DNA of 64,000 bases. It comes from Streptomyces sp. CG1. Lineage in GTDB: Bacteria; Actinomycetota; Actinomycetes; Streptomycetales; Streptomycetaceae. Shown piece by piece: positions 8,031 through 18,000 of this stretch. How positions within the stretch are numbered: position 1 is the first letter of the stretch; every line of letters begins with the position of its first letter. Under the pieces are notes generated by a model. The model was not told the origin of the DNA, did not search any database, and was given only the letters and a program-made list of their open reading frames with translations. Position numbers and translations under genes: made by a program. The stretch covers positions 3,472,001-3,536,000 of the forward strand of contig NZ_CP163518.1 of the NCBI RefSeq assembly GCF_041080625.1, written 5' to 3'.

Positions 8031-9140
8031 ATGCGTACTCGTAGAAGCGCCCTCACCCTCATAGCCGGAGCCGCCTCGCTCGCCCTCACCCTGACCGCCT
8101 GCGGTCAGAGCGGCTCGGGCGGCAGCAAGGAGAAGACCGGCGACGTCAAGGGCGCCACCATCGGCATCGCGATGCCGACCAAGTCCTCCGAGCGCTGGAT
8201 CAACGACGGCAACAACGTCGTCAAGGACCTCCAGGCGAAGGGCTACAAGACCAAGCTGGTCTACGGCGAGGACGACCCGAGCACCCAGGTCTCGCAGATC
8301 GAGAACCTGATCACCCAGGGCGTCAAGGGCCTGATCGTCGCCGCCATCGACAACAAGTCCCTGAACAACGTCCTCCAGGAGGCCCACCAGGCCAACATCC
8401 CGGTCATCGCCTACGACCGGCTGATCCTCGGCACCAAGAACGTCGACTACTACGCCTCGTTCGACAACGAGAAGGTCGGCACCCTCCAGGGCACCTACAT
8501 CGTGCACAAGCTGGGTCTGGACAGCGGCAAGAGGGGCCCGTTCAACATCGAGCTGTTCGCCGGGTCGAACGACGACAACAACACCCGGTACTTCTTCGAC
8601 GGCGCCATGAAGGTGCTCCAGCCGTACATCGACAAGAAGCAGCTGGTGGTCAAGTCCGGGCAGACCAAGCTCAACCAGGTCACCACCCTGCGCTGGGACG
8701 GCACCACCGCCCAGCACCGCATGGAGGACATCCTCACCTCCGCCTACAAGAGCGGCCGGGTCGACGCGGTTCTCTCGCCGTACGACGGCATCTCCATCGG
8801 CATCCTGTCCGCGCTGAAGTCGGACGGCTACGGCTCGGGCAGCAACCCGCTGCCGGTCATCACCGGCCAGGACGCCGAACTCGCCTCGGTGAAGTCGATC
8901 ATCGCCGGGCAGCAGACGCAGACCGTCTACAAGGACACCCGGCAGCTCGCCAAGGTCGCCTCGACCATGGTCGACGACTCCCTCCACGGCAAGCAGCCGC
9001 AGGTCAACGACACCAAGACCTACACCAACGGCGCCAAGGTCGTCCCGGCCTATCTGCTCCAGCCGGTGAGCGTGGACAAGACCAACTACGAGGACGTCCT
9101 GGTCAAGGGCGGCTACTACACCGAGTCCGAGCTCAAGTAA
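8031..9140 (+). CDS. chvE: ChvE-type sugar-binding lipoprotein of a monosaccharide ABC transporter
   Basis: 369-residue periplasmic-binding-protein family 1 lipoprotein. The signal peptide has RTRR, a hydrophobic core and the lipobox LTAC with Cys24, so the mature protein is anchored outside the membrane. The mature part has the sugar-binding fold ([17 protein letters not shown], then [34 protein letters not shown]). Followed at 32 bp by its ATPase and then the permease. Homologues bind xylose, arabinose, galactose or glucose; the ligand here is unknown. Its 5' region contains the long intergenic repeat. Confidence 0.92.
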   Translation: MRTRRSALTLIAGAASLALTLTACGQSGSGGSKEKTGDVKGATIGIAMPTKSSERWINDGNNVVKDLQAKGYKTKLVYGEDDPSTQVSQIENLITQGVKGLIVAAIDNKSLNNVLQEAHQANIPVIAYDRLILGTKNVDYYASFDNEKVGTLQGTYIVHKLGLDSGKRGPFNIELFAGSNDDNNTRYFFDGAMKVLQPYIDKKQLVVKSGQTKLNQVTTLRWDGTTAQHRMEDILTSAYKSGRVDAVLSPYDGISIGILSALKSDGYGSGSNPLPVITGQDAELASVKSIIAGQQTQTVYKDTRQLAKVASTMVDDSLHGKQPQVNDTKTYTNGAKVVPAYLLQPVSVDKTNYEDVLVKGGYYTESELK

Positions 9141-9172
9141 GCGCCCACACCTACGGATTGGAAGGCACGACC

Positions 9173-10746
<1,574 letters not shown>

Positions 10747-10750
<4 letters not shown>

Positions 10751-11991
10751 GCACGGACGTCACCGACAAGAGCCCGGCGGCCGCGCCCCCGGGCAAGGGC
10801 GGATCGGCCGCCGGCGAGGGCCTGTTGCAGCTGGTGCTCGGCGGCCTGCGCCGCAACATGCGCCAGTACGGCATGCTGATCGCGCTCGGGCTGATCGTCG
10901 TCCTCTTCCAGTTCTGGACCGGCGGCGATCTGCTGCTGCCGCGCAACGTCTCCAACCTGGTGCTGCAGAACAGCTACATCCTGATCCTCGCGATCGGCAT
11001 GATGCTGGTGATCATCGCCGGGCACATCGACCTGTCGGTCGGCTCGATCACGGCGTTCGTGGGTGCGTTCGCGGCCGTGCTGACGGTGCAGCACGGCATC
11101 GCGTGGCCCGTCGCCCTGGTGCTGTGCCTGCTGGTGGGCGCGGTGGCGGGCGCCGTGCAGGGCTTCCTGATCGCCTATCTCGGCATACCGTCGTTCATCG
11201 TCACTCTCGCGGGCATGCTGCTCTTCCGCGGCCTCACCGAGATCCTGCTCAAGGGCCAGACCCTCGGCCCGTTCCCGGACGGCCTGCAGAAGCTGGGCAA
11301 CGGCTTCCTGCCCCAGGTCGGGCCGAACACCAACTACCACAACCTCACCCTGCTCCTCGGCATCGTGCTGATCGCCGCCGTGGTGTGGCAGGAGGTGCGC
11401 GACCGGCGCCGCCAGCGGGAGTTCTCCCTCGACGTGGTGCCCGTGAAGCTGTTCCTGCTCAAGCTCGTCGCCCTGGTCGCCGCGATCCTCGTCCTCACGA
11501 TGCTGCTGGCCAGCTACGACGGCGCGCCGATCGTCCTGATCATCCTCGGCGTCCTCGTGTACGGCTACGGCTACGTCATGCGCAACTCGGTCTTCGGCCG
11601 CCATATCTACGCCATCGGCGGCAATCTGCCGGCGGCCAAGCTGTCCGGCGTCAAGGACCGGCGCATCACCTTCCAGGTGTTCCTGAACATGGGCGTGCTC
11701 GCGGCCCTGGCGGGTCTGGTGGTCGCCGCCCGCCTGAACGCGGCCTCGCCGAAGGCGGGCGACGGGTTCGAGCTGGAGGCCATCGCCTCCTCGTTCATCG
11801 GTGGTGCCTCCATGAGCGGCGGTGTCGGCACCGTCCTCGGCGCCATCATCGGCGGTCTCGTCCTCGGTGTGCTCAACAACGGCATGAACCTCCTCAGCGT
11901 CGGCACCGACTGGCAGCAGGTCATCAAGGGCCTCGCCCTGCTGGCGGCGGTCGGCTTCGACGTGTGGAACAAGCGCAAGTCCGGTTCGTAA
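10747..11991 (+). CDS. mmsB: Monosaccharide ABC transporter permease (MmsB/XylH type)
   Basis: 414-residue polytopic membrane protein of the BPD-transporter-2 family (ribose/xylose permeases). About ten hydrophobic helices; family segment [18 protein letters not shown] about 95-112 and the conserved last part [23 protein letters not shown] basic cytoplasmic loop ([13 protein letters not shown]) around residue 220 lies mid-protein. Last gene of the transporter trio, terminated by the hairpin at 12000. Confidence 0.95.
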
Positions 11992-11999
11992 GTCAGATC

Positions 12000-12034
12000 G
12001 GGCCCCGCCGCTCCAGGCGGGGCCCCTCCTCTTT
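12000..12034 (+). terminator. Terminator/attenuator between permease and epimerase
   Basis: Perfect 10-bp stem GGGCCCCGCC / GGCGGGGCCC, loop GCTCCA, followed by CTCCTCTTT. It lies only 13 bp before the start of the epimerase gene, so it probably lowers rather than abolishes expression of that gene from the operon promoter. Confidence 0.8.
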
Positions 12035-12046
12035 CGGGAGCCGCAC

Positions 12047-13213
12047 ATGGAACTGAACAGACGCACGGTCATCGCAGGAGCGGCCGCGGCGGGCCTCGCC
12101 GCCACCACCCTCGGCACGGGCGGCACCGCCCAGGCCACCACCGGTTCACCGGAAGGCAGGAAGCCGGTGAAGGAGTACTTCGGCACGCTCGCCGACGGCA
12201 CGAAGGTGTACCGCTGGTCGCTGGAGAACGGCGGCACGCGGATGAAGGTCCTCTCCTACGGCGGCATCATCCAGTCCCTGGAGATCCCGGACCGGCACGG
12301 CCGGTACGCGAACGTCTCGCTGGGCTACGACAGACTCGCCGCGTATGTCGCCGGGACCACGTTCTTCGGCGCCACCATCGGCCGCTACGGCAACCGCATC
12401 GCCAAGGGGCAGTTCACGCTCGACGGCAAGAAGTACCAGCTGTCCGTCAACGACGGCGTGAACAGCCTGCACGGCGGCAAGCAGGGCTTCAACACCAAGG
12501 TGTGGGACATCGAGCCGTTCGCCACCGGCTCCGACGTCGGACTGCACCTGTACTACACGAGCGTCGACGGCGAGATGGGCTACCCCGGCACGCTCCGGAC
12601 GAAGGTGACCTTCACCCTCACCCGGCACGGCGACTGGCGCATCGACTACGAGGCCACCACCGACAAGCCGACGGTCGTCAACCTCACCAACCACACGTAC
12701 TACAACCTCGCGGGCGAGGGCAGCGGCAGCATCTACGACCACGAACTCTGGCTCGCCGCAGGCCGGTTCACCCCCACCGACTCGGGCCTGATACCCACGG
12801 GTGAGCTGGCGAAGGTCAAGGGCACCCCCTTCGACTTCACCCACCCCAAACCGATCGGCCGGGACATCCGCACCGGCCACCCGCAGCTGGTCACGGCCAA
12901 GGGGTACGACCACAACTTCGTGCTCGACAAGGGCGTGACCGCGGAGCCCGAGCACGTGGTGACGCTGCGCGACCCCGGCTCCGGCCGCACCCTGAAGATC
13001 TTCACCGACCAGCCGGGGGTGCAGTTCTACTCGGGCAACTTCCTCGACGGCACCCTCGTCGGCCCGTCCGGCCACACCTACCGGCAGGGCGACGGGCTGG
13101 CCCTGGAGACCCAGCACTTCCCGGACTCGCCGAACGAGCCGTCGTTCCCCTCCACCGTGCTGCGTCCGGGCCATACGTACCGGACGACGACAATTCACCG
13201 TTTCCACATGTGA
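12047..13213 (+). CDS. Secreted aldose 1-epimerase
   Basis: 388-residue GalM-family enzyme interconverting alpha and beta anomers of free sugars. Twin-arginine signal (NRRTVIAG, then Ala/Gly-rich core ending near TAQA) predicts Tat export, so it acts outside the cell. Motifs: GRYGNRIAKG near residue 105, NHTYYNLAG containing the catalytic-type His near 213, and the Glu of LALETQHFPDSPN near 352. Placement after a monosaccharide transporter suggests it supplies the transported anomer. RBS CGGGAG at 9 bp. Confidence 0.93.
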   Translation: MELNRRTVIAGAAAAGLAATTLGTGGTAQATTGSPEGRKPVKEYFGTLADGTKVYRWSLENGGTRMKVLSYGGIIQSLEIPDRHGRYANVSLGYDRLAAYVAGTTFFGATIGRYGNRIAKGQFTLDGKKYQLSVNDGVNSLHGGKQGFNTKVWDIEPFATGSDVGLHLYYTSVDGEMGYPGTLRTKVTFTLTRHGDWRIDYEATTDKPTVVNLTNHTYYNLAGEGSGSIYDHELWLAAGRFTPTDSGLIPTGELAKVKGTPFDFTHPKPIGRDIRTGHPQLVTAKGYDHNFVLDKGVTAEPEHVVTLRDPGSGRTLKIFTDQPGVQFYSGNFLDGTLVGPSGHTYRQGDGLALETQHFPDSPNEPSFPSTVLRPGHTYRTTTIHRFHM

Positions 13214-13247
13214 GTTGAACGACGGCACCTCCCGTCTCCGCATCGAA

Positions 13248-13282
13248 GGGTGGCCCGCGCTCCTCCGCGCGGGCCACCCTTT
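13248..13282 (+). terminator. Terminator after aldose epimerase
   Basis: Perfect 13-bp stem GGGTGGCCCGCGC / GCGCGGGCCACCC, loop TCCTCC, then TTT. The segment from GAGTTGAAC (13212) to the end of the hairpin closely resembles 18354-18418, which precedes the aminotransferase gene. Confidence 0.9.
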
Positions 13283-13605
13283 CCTACGCCCCGACCGTCC
13301 GGATGCTGTGATCTGCGCCACGCATTCCGGTGCCGCCGCCCGCTCGTGACCCTCCGGGCGGCGCACGGCGTTCACGCGCCGTTACCGGCGAGCACGTCGC
13401 CTCCCGCCCGCCTCGCCGCTCACGGTGACACGCCGTGACATCCGGCCAAGTGGAGTTCACTCTTCCATAATTCGGGGAGTGTTAAGCGCGTTGACCTTGA
13501 TCACCCGCATCACATAACGTCGCAATCGCTTCGCGGACCACGAGGCGAAAACGGTGAATTACGGGGACAGGACTGACCATCCTGCTTCACCGAACGGGGA
13601 GTCAC
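13283..13605. other. Upstream region of the SDP-like cassette
   Basis: 323 bases without a gene. The first half is GC-rich and featureless to me; the second half is markedly richer in AT (13461-13530) and carries the promoter candidate listed separately, with a GGGGAG ribosome site at its end for a 19-codon ORF. Confidence 0.5.
13491..13520 (+). promoter_or_regulatory. Vegetative-type promoter candidate for the SDP-like cassette
   Basis: TTGACC (13491-13496), 18 bp spacer, TAACGT (13515-13520), fitting TTGACx and TAnnnT. If used, the transcript would begin near 13527 and have a leader of about 280 nt before the toxin-precursor gene. Confidence 0.45.
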
Positions 13606-13665
13606 ATGTACGCACGCTTTTCTGCGATGCAGCCTGTCCATGACCGGATGTGCGCTGCCGAGTGA
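13606..13665 (+). CDS. 19-residue leader ORF candidate
   Basis: ATG with GGGGAG 5 bp upstream encodes MYARFSAMQPVHDRMCAAE followed by TGA. It is basic at its start and carries one cysteine. Position in the leader of the SDP-like transcript, 143 bp before the precursor gene, suggests either a regulatory leader peptide or a small product of its own. Its good ribosome site is the only direct support; chance occurrence is possible. Confidence 0.4.
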   Translation: MYARFSAMQPVHDRMCAAE

Positions 13666-13808
13666 TCGAGGAATTTTTCCCTCTCTGACAGGGGCCGGGC
13701 CGGTATCAGGCCGAATGCCGCGGCATGCCGCCCGCGCCTTTTCATTGTTCTCTCTCGCCGTGAGCAGTCCTTTATTCTCTGCCCACACGAGCAGGAGTGG
13801 TTTCGACC

Positions 13809-14468
13809 ATGCAGTTCAAGAAAGCAGCGATCAGCGCCGCGCTGACCGCCACCATCGTGACGGGTATCGCCGGTACGGCGTCCGCCGAGACGACCGCCGC
13901 GTCGCACGCGGCACCGACCGCCGCCGCCAAGGCGACCGGCGCCTACTCGGACAGCGACGTCGTCAGCTTCCTGGTCTTCGGCCAGGGCAAGGCGGCCGCC
14001 GACCACCCGGAGCTGGCCAAGCAGATCCGCAGCCGGCGCTCGGACCCGTCGCTCAGCGCCCCGCAGTTGACGTACCTGATGAACAAGCTCCACCAGGCTG
14101 ACCCCGCCTTCCACACGCGGGTCACCGAAGCCGTGCAGTCCAAGGACCCGTTCGTGGTCCGTGCCGGCATGCTGGCGCTCAACGAGGACCTGAAGAAGGC
14201 CATCGCCTCCGACAGCACCTCCAAGGCGCTGAACGCGGACTCCATCATGCGGCCCAACGGCTGGGTGTGGACCAAGTCCAACATCGTGACGGTGGCGAAC
14301 ATCGCCGCCGGCATCAACATCGCGGCGGGCACCAACGTCGCTGCCGGCGCCGAGGCCGTGGTGGTCGTGGTGATCGTCCCGGCCGCCGCCAGCTACGGCT
14401 TCGACCTGCAGCAGTCGGACCAGTTGGACGAGAACGACTTCGTCGCGGCGGTCACCTCCGCCCTCTGA
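13809..14468 (+). CDS. SdpC-family secreted toxin precursor
   Basis: 219 residues. Sec signal peptide at 1-26 (FKKAAISAALTATIVTG, cleavage after TASA). The mature N part has GAYSDSDVVSFLVFGQGKAA (44-63), the FGQG block I associate with the sporulation-delaying protein SdpC of Bacillus; a helical middle (66-146) is followed by a hydrophobic segment (about 157-196) with three hexapeptides N-I-A-A-G-I, N-I-A-A-G-T, N-V-A-A-G-A (164-181) and a run of five valines, the place where the SDP peptide is cut out in Bacillus. No cysteine exists, unlike Bacillus SDP with its disulfide. Followed by SdpA- and SdpB-family genes, which supports the call. ATG chosen for its normal signal peptide; a GTG at 13797 is in frame but sits on the AGGAG. 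Confidence 0.8.
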   Translation: MQFKKAAISAALTATIVTGIAGTASAETTAASHAAPTAAAKATGAYSDSDVVSFLVFGQGKAAADHPELAKQIRSRRSDPSLSAPQLTYLMNKLHQADPAFHTRVTEAVQSKDPFVVRAGMLALNEDLKKAIASDSTSKALNADSIMRPNGWVWTKSNIVTVANIAAGINIAAGTNVAAGAEAVVVVVIVPAAASYGFDLQQSDQLDENDFVAAVTSAL

Positions 14469-14498
14469 TCCGGCCTCGCGCCCGGCGCACCGGTTGAC

Positions 14499-14537
14499 GG
14501 GCCGGCCTGCCGTGTCCGCGGCACGGCAGGCCGGCCC
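14499..14537 (+). terminator. Strong hairpin between toxin and maturation genes
   Basis: Perfect 16-bp stem GGGCCGGCCTGCCGTG / CACGGCAGGCCGGCCC with a 7-nt loop TCCGCGG, 30 bp after the precursor stop and 44 bp before the SdpA-family start. No T tract follows, so partial termination or 3'-end protection of the toxin mRNA is likely; either would give more precursor than maturation protein. Confidence 0.7.
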
Positions 14538-14580
14538 CGACCGGACCCCGGCCGGGCGTCCAGCGGAGAAAGGACCCATC

Positions 14581-15138
14581 GTGTCGACGCCCGTCGCACG
14601 ACGGCAGCTCTACGTGTTCGCGATCACTTTCGGCGTCATGATCTCGTATCTGCTCGTAGCCCTCTTCTACACCCTGCCCAGCAATGCGCTGAGCAGCCGT
14701 CATTCCAAAGGTGCCAGACAGTATTTCAATGATGTGACCCCGCAGATCTGGGCGTTCTTCACGAAGAACCCGGAGGGCGTGCAGATCGGCGCCTACGCCT
14801 TCGACGGAAGGCACCAGAAGGATCTTCTGCGTACCCCCCAGAGCAATCCGTCGAACTTCTTCGGCCTGTCGCGGACCCAGCGCGCCCAGGGTCCGGAAAT
14901 AGCCATCATCGACTCGACGGTGACCGACTGGAAGTCATGTGCCGGAACGCTGGCGATCTGCCTGAGCCAGTCCGCCGCAAGCCCGGCCCAGAAGGTCACC
15001 AACCACAATCCGGTGCAGACCATCTGCGGTGACGCCTTCATGACGCAGGAAAACGTCGTGCCCTGGTCGTACCGGAATCTCGTCCCCTACGAACGGCGCG
15101 TCACCAGAATCGCACACCTGGATGTCTCATGCCCGTAG
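14581..15138 (+). CDS. SdpA-family antimicrobial peptide system protein
   Basis: 185 residues. One N-terminal membrane anchor (about 9-33, LYVFAITFGVMISYLLVALF) then a soluble domain. The block QIWAFFTKNPE (about 55-65) matches the WxFFTxxP pattern of SdpA, which in Bacillus is needed with SdpB to turn pro-SdpC into the active peptide. Four cysteines (WKSCAG, LAICLS, QTICGDAF and the C-terminal VSCP) may form disulfides, since the domain would be oriented accordingly. GTG start with GGAGAAAGGA 7 bp upstream. Overlaps the SdpB gene by 10 bp. Confidence 0.8.
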   Translation: MSTPVARRQLYVFAITFGVMISYLLVALFYTLPSNALSSRHSKGARQYFNDVTPQIWAFFTKNPEGVQIGAYAFDGRHQKDLLRTPQSNPSNFFGLSRTQRAQGPEIAIIDSTVTDWKSCAGTLAICLSQSAASPAQKVTNHNPVQTICGDAFMTQENVVPWSYRNLVPYERRVTRIAHLDVSCP

Positions 15139-16082
15139 CCCAATTCATCGATGAACAGGCCACGAGCCTCCAACGTCACCTCCACAGATTCGACTTCCGC
15201 TCCCGCTGGTTCGGGGTCGGCCGGTCGATCATCTGCCTCGCGGAACTGACCGTCATCCTCTTCACCCCGTCCAACGCTCTGCTGACGCCGGTGCTCACCA
15301 TCAGTAACGGCGCCCGCTGCGACGGAGTGCGGGCCGCCTCCGCGTACTGCCTGGTGGGCGGCACCTCACACGCCGAGTACGCGCGATGGCTGCTGGTGAC
15401 CGTGCTGCTCCTGGCCGCCAGCGGATTTCGGCCACGGTGGACCGCGATCCCGCAGCTGTGGGCGGTCTACTCGATCGCGGTGAGCATCAGCGTGCCCGAC
15501 GGCGGCGAATCGGTGAGCATGGTGATGTCGCTGCTGATGCTGCCGATCCTTCTCACCGACGACCGCACCTGGCACTGGCAGAAGGGGACGAAGCCGTTGC
15601 GGCCCTCCGGGCATGCCGTCGCCTTCGCGGCGTTCTGGGCGCTCCGGATCGAACTCGCCTACATCTACCTCGACACCGCCATCAGCAAGTTCGGGGTGGC
15701 CGACTGGGCCAACGGCACCGCCGAGTACTACTTCCTGCGCGACAACATGTTCGGCGTCAGCGCGCCGTGGGACAGCATCCTCCTGCCCCTGTCGAAGAAC
15801 TCGCTGGTCGTCGTCGGCATGACCTGGGGCGCGCTCGTCGTCGAACTGCTCATCGCCGTCTGCGTCCTCGGCTCCGACCGGTGGCGCAAGGCCGGCCTGA
15901 CGCTCGACATCCTGCTGCACGGGATGATCATCCTCACCATGGGCCTGTGGAGCTTCGGCCTGGTGATGATCGGCACGTCCGTCATCGCCGCGTTGCCGAC
16001 GCCCAGGGCGCCGGCCGACGAGGCGCGCGATGCGCCGGAGCCGGAGCGGGCCGGTGCGGCCGTACCGGCCGGGGCGGCGTGA
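15129..16082 (+). CDS. SdpB-family HTTM-domain membrane protein
   Basis: 317 residues, six to eight hydrophobic helices, of the HTTM (vitamin-K-dependent carboxylase-like) membrane family to which SdpB belongs. Conserved-looking segments include AYIYLDTAISKFGVADW and TWGALVVELLIAV; the C-terminal 40 residues are Ala/Pro/Glu-rich and probably cytoplasmic. Two cysteines flank a loop (GARCDG, AYCLVGG). Partner of the SdpA-family protein, with overlapping reading frames, in maturation of the SdpC-like precursor; the chemistry is not established even in Bacillus as far as I know. Confidence 0.82.
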   Translation: MPVAQFIDEQATSLQRHLHRFDFRSRWFGVGRSIICLAELTVILFTPSNALLTPVLTISNGARCDGVRAASAYCLVGGTSHAEYARWLLVTVLLLAASGFRPRWTAIPQLWAVYSIAVSISVPDGGESVSMVMSLLMLPILLTDDRTWHWQKGTKPLRPSGHAVAFAAFWALRIELAYIYLDTAISKFGVADWANGTAEYYFLRDNMFGVSAPWDSILLPLSKNSLVVVGMTWGALVVELLIAVCVLGSDRWRKAGLTLDILLHGMIILTMGLWSFGLVMIGTSVIAALPTPRAPADEARDAPEPERAGAAVPAGAA

Positions 16083-16139
16083 CGGCGAATTCCGGCCACG
16101 CATTGCCGAATGCGTCACCCGGAAAGGAAGTACAGCCGA

Positions 16140-16157
16140 ATGGTGGTGCTACGCTGA
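16140..16157 (+). CDS. Five-codon mini-ORF before the ABC ATPase
   Basis: ATG preceded at 9 bp by GGAAAGGAAG reads MVVLR and stops 4 bp before the ATPase ATG, which itself has no good ribosome site. The arrangement suggests translational coupling through the mini-ORF; it could also simply mark a misjudged start of the ATPase. Confidence 0.35.
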   Translation: MVVLR

Positions 16158-16161
16158 CGTG

Positions 16162-17085
16162 ATGGCCGAATTGGAAATCGTGAATGTCACTGCCGGATAT
16201 CGCGGGAGAAAAATACTCCACGATATCTCCGTGGAATACGGCGGCGGCATTCACGTACTGCTCGGCCCGAACGGCGCCGGCAAGACGACGACATTCCGGG
16301 TGCTCGCGGGAATTCTCCCGCCCCTGGCGGGCACGGTCCTGGTGGACGGAAGGGACCCGCACGTCGATGTCGAGGCGAAGGCGCTCATCGGTCTCGCCAC
16401 CCATCGCTCGGCGCTGGCTCCCCGGCTGAACGTCGTGGACAACCTGCGCTACTGGGCACGGGTCCTCGGCCTGGCGCCCGGTACCGCCGAGGAGCGGATC
16501 GAGGAGGTGCTGGCCCTGCTCGGGCTGACCGGACTCGCCGACCAGCGGATCTCCGCCCTCAGCCGCGGCCAGAACCAGCGGGCCGGGCTGGCCAAGGCGT
16601 TCCTCGGCCGGCCCCCCATCCTGCTGCTCGACGAGCCGATGTCCGGACTCGACCCGGACACCACGCAGCGGCTCTCCGGCCACCTGCGCCGGCTCGCCGA
16701 CGCCGGGCACACCGTGGTCGTCTCGACCCATGCCCTCGCCGACGCCTACCAGTTGGCCGACGATGTGACGGTCCTGCAGGACGGGCGGGTCATCGGTCGC
16801 GGCGAACCGGCGGCCCTGCGCAGCGCACTGCTCGGCGACGCCTACCGGCTGCGGATACGCGGCTCCGGGGACGTGCCGGGGGCGCTGGAGCGCCTCGGGC
16901 ACCGATGGCGGGAGTGCGCGCAGGGCTCGATCGAGGTGGAGGTGGCCGACGAGGCCGCCACCGAGTCGCTGGTCGCACAGTTGGTCCGCGAGGGTGTGGG
17001 GCTGCACGAAGTGGTGCCCGCCCGCAATCCGCTGGAGGACGTGTACCGGAAGCTGGCCGCCGTGGATGGAGGGGACGTCGCATGA
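16162..17085 (+). CDS. ABC transporter ATPase of the SDP-like cassette
   Basis: 307 residues. Walker A LGPNGAGKTTTF (about 34-45), signature LSRGQNQRAGL (about 134), Walker B ILLLDEPMSGLDPD, H-loop VVVSTHAL; about 80 further residues form a C-terminal domain as in Ccm/Skf/Nat-type exporters. Overlaps the permease gene by 4 bp (ATGA). Together the two resemble toxin-peptide exporters or self-protection pumps such as SkfEF; no SdpI/SdpR homologue is nearby, so this transporter is the best candidate for immunity. Confidence 0.88.
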   Translation: MAELEIVNVTAGYRGRKILHDISVEYGGGIHVLLGPNGAGKTTTFRVLAGILPPLAGTVLVDGRDPHVDVEAKALIGLATHRSALAPRLNVVDNLRYWARVLGLAPGTAEERIEEVLALLGLTGLADQRISALSRGQNQRAGLAKAFLGRPPILLLDEPMSGLDPDTTQRLSGHLRRLADAGHTVVVSTHALADAYQLADDVTVLQDGRVIGRGEPAALRSALLGDAYRLRIRGSGDVPGALERLGHRWRECAQGSIEVEVADEAATESLVAQLVREGVGLHEVVPARNPLEDVYRKLAAVDGGDVA

Positions 17086-17933
17086 CGAGCAGCACCACTC
17101 GAGGGGCGGGAACCGCCGGATCCGGCCTGGCGCGGTCGCGGACGCTGGCCGCCGCCCTGCTGTGGCGGATGCGGCAGGAACGCCTGCGCCACTTCGCGAC
17201 CGTCTTCCTGCCCTTCGTACTGACCGTCGCGGTCGCCGTCGTACTGCCCCTGATCTCGGACGACAGCGGCATGAACGGCGCCTCGGACAGCGCCCGGCTG
17301 GGCATGGAGTACGGCGCGAACGCCGACGCCATCGCCGCGGGACTGCTGCTGGTGCTGATCCCGGGCGTCGTGGCCGTGCACGGCGCGGTCGGCGCGAGCC
17401 TCGCGGTGCGCAATGTGGTGGGCGCCGAGGCCGGGGTGGGTGCGCTGGAGGCGATGCTGGGGGCGCCGTACAGCCCGGCATCCATCGCGGCGGGCCTGCT
17501 CGGCTACGCCCTGGCCGTCACGGCCGGCCAGTGGGCGGTGATGAGCGGGCTCGGCGCTCTCGCCCTGTGGGTCTCCGCGCGGCTCCACCACGACGGGCTC
17601 TCCGTGGACGGCGGCTACCTGACGCTGTCGCTGCTGCTGCCGCTGCTGTCGACGTGGGCGGGCGCGGCGCTGGCACTGCTGCTCAGCCTGCTCTTCCCCC
17701 GTCTGTCGCTGCCCGGCCAGGGCGGTCTGGCGGGCAACGGCGGCGCCGTGGTCAGCATCGTGGCGATCCTCCCCGGTTTCGGCGCCCTGCTGACGCTCGC
17801 GCTCGGGCTGGGAAACGTGTCGCCGGCACGTCTGCTGCTCGGCGCGGGCGGCGTGACCGCGGCCATCATCGCCGGGAGCCTGCTGGGAATCGCCCGCGGG
17901 TTCCGTCCGGAATCCGTGCTCGGCTCGTCCTGA
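17082..17933 (+). CDS. ABC-2-like permease of the SDP-like cassette
   Basis: 283 residues with six hydrophobic helices (first about 42-60, FLPFVLTVAVAVVLPLI). A hydrophilic loop (DDSGMNGASDSARLGMEYG) after the first helix and a coupling-helix-like GAEAGVGALEAMLGAP are typical of ABC-2 permeases. Starts inside the ATPase gene (ATGA). It probably forms a dimer with two ATPase subunits and moves or expels the hydrophobic peptide; the direction is inference. Confidence 0.82.
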   Translation: MTSSTTRGAGTAGSGLARSRTLAAALLWRMRQERLRHFATVFLPFVLTVAVAVVLPLISDDSGMNGASDSARLGMEYGANADAIAAGLLLVLIPGVVAVHGAVGASLAVRNVVGAEAGVGALEAMLGAPYSPASIAAGLLGYALAVTAGQWAVMSGLGALALWVSARLHHDGLSVDGGYLTLSLLLPLLSTWAGAALALLLSLLFPRLSLPGQGGLAGNGGAVVSIVAILPGFGALLTLALGLGNVSPARLLLGAGGVTAAIIAGSLLGIARGFRPESVLGSS

Positions 17934-17935
17934 AG

Positions 17936-17981
17936 CCGGAACACACCGGAATACGCCGGAACACAACGGAACACAGAGAAC
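17936..17981 (+). repeat. Degenerate short tandem repeat
   Basis: Four imperfect units of the type CCGGAACACA (GCCGGAACACA, CCGGAATAC, GCCGGAACACA, ACGGAACACAG) fill the gap between the permease and the next gene. Unusually A-rich for this genome; could be a replication-slippage product or a protein-binding array. Confidence 0.6.
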
Positions 17982-18000
17982 AATGACAAGGACTGACTGA

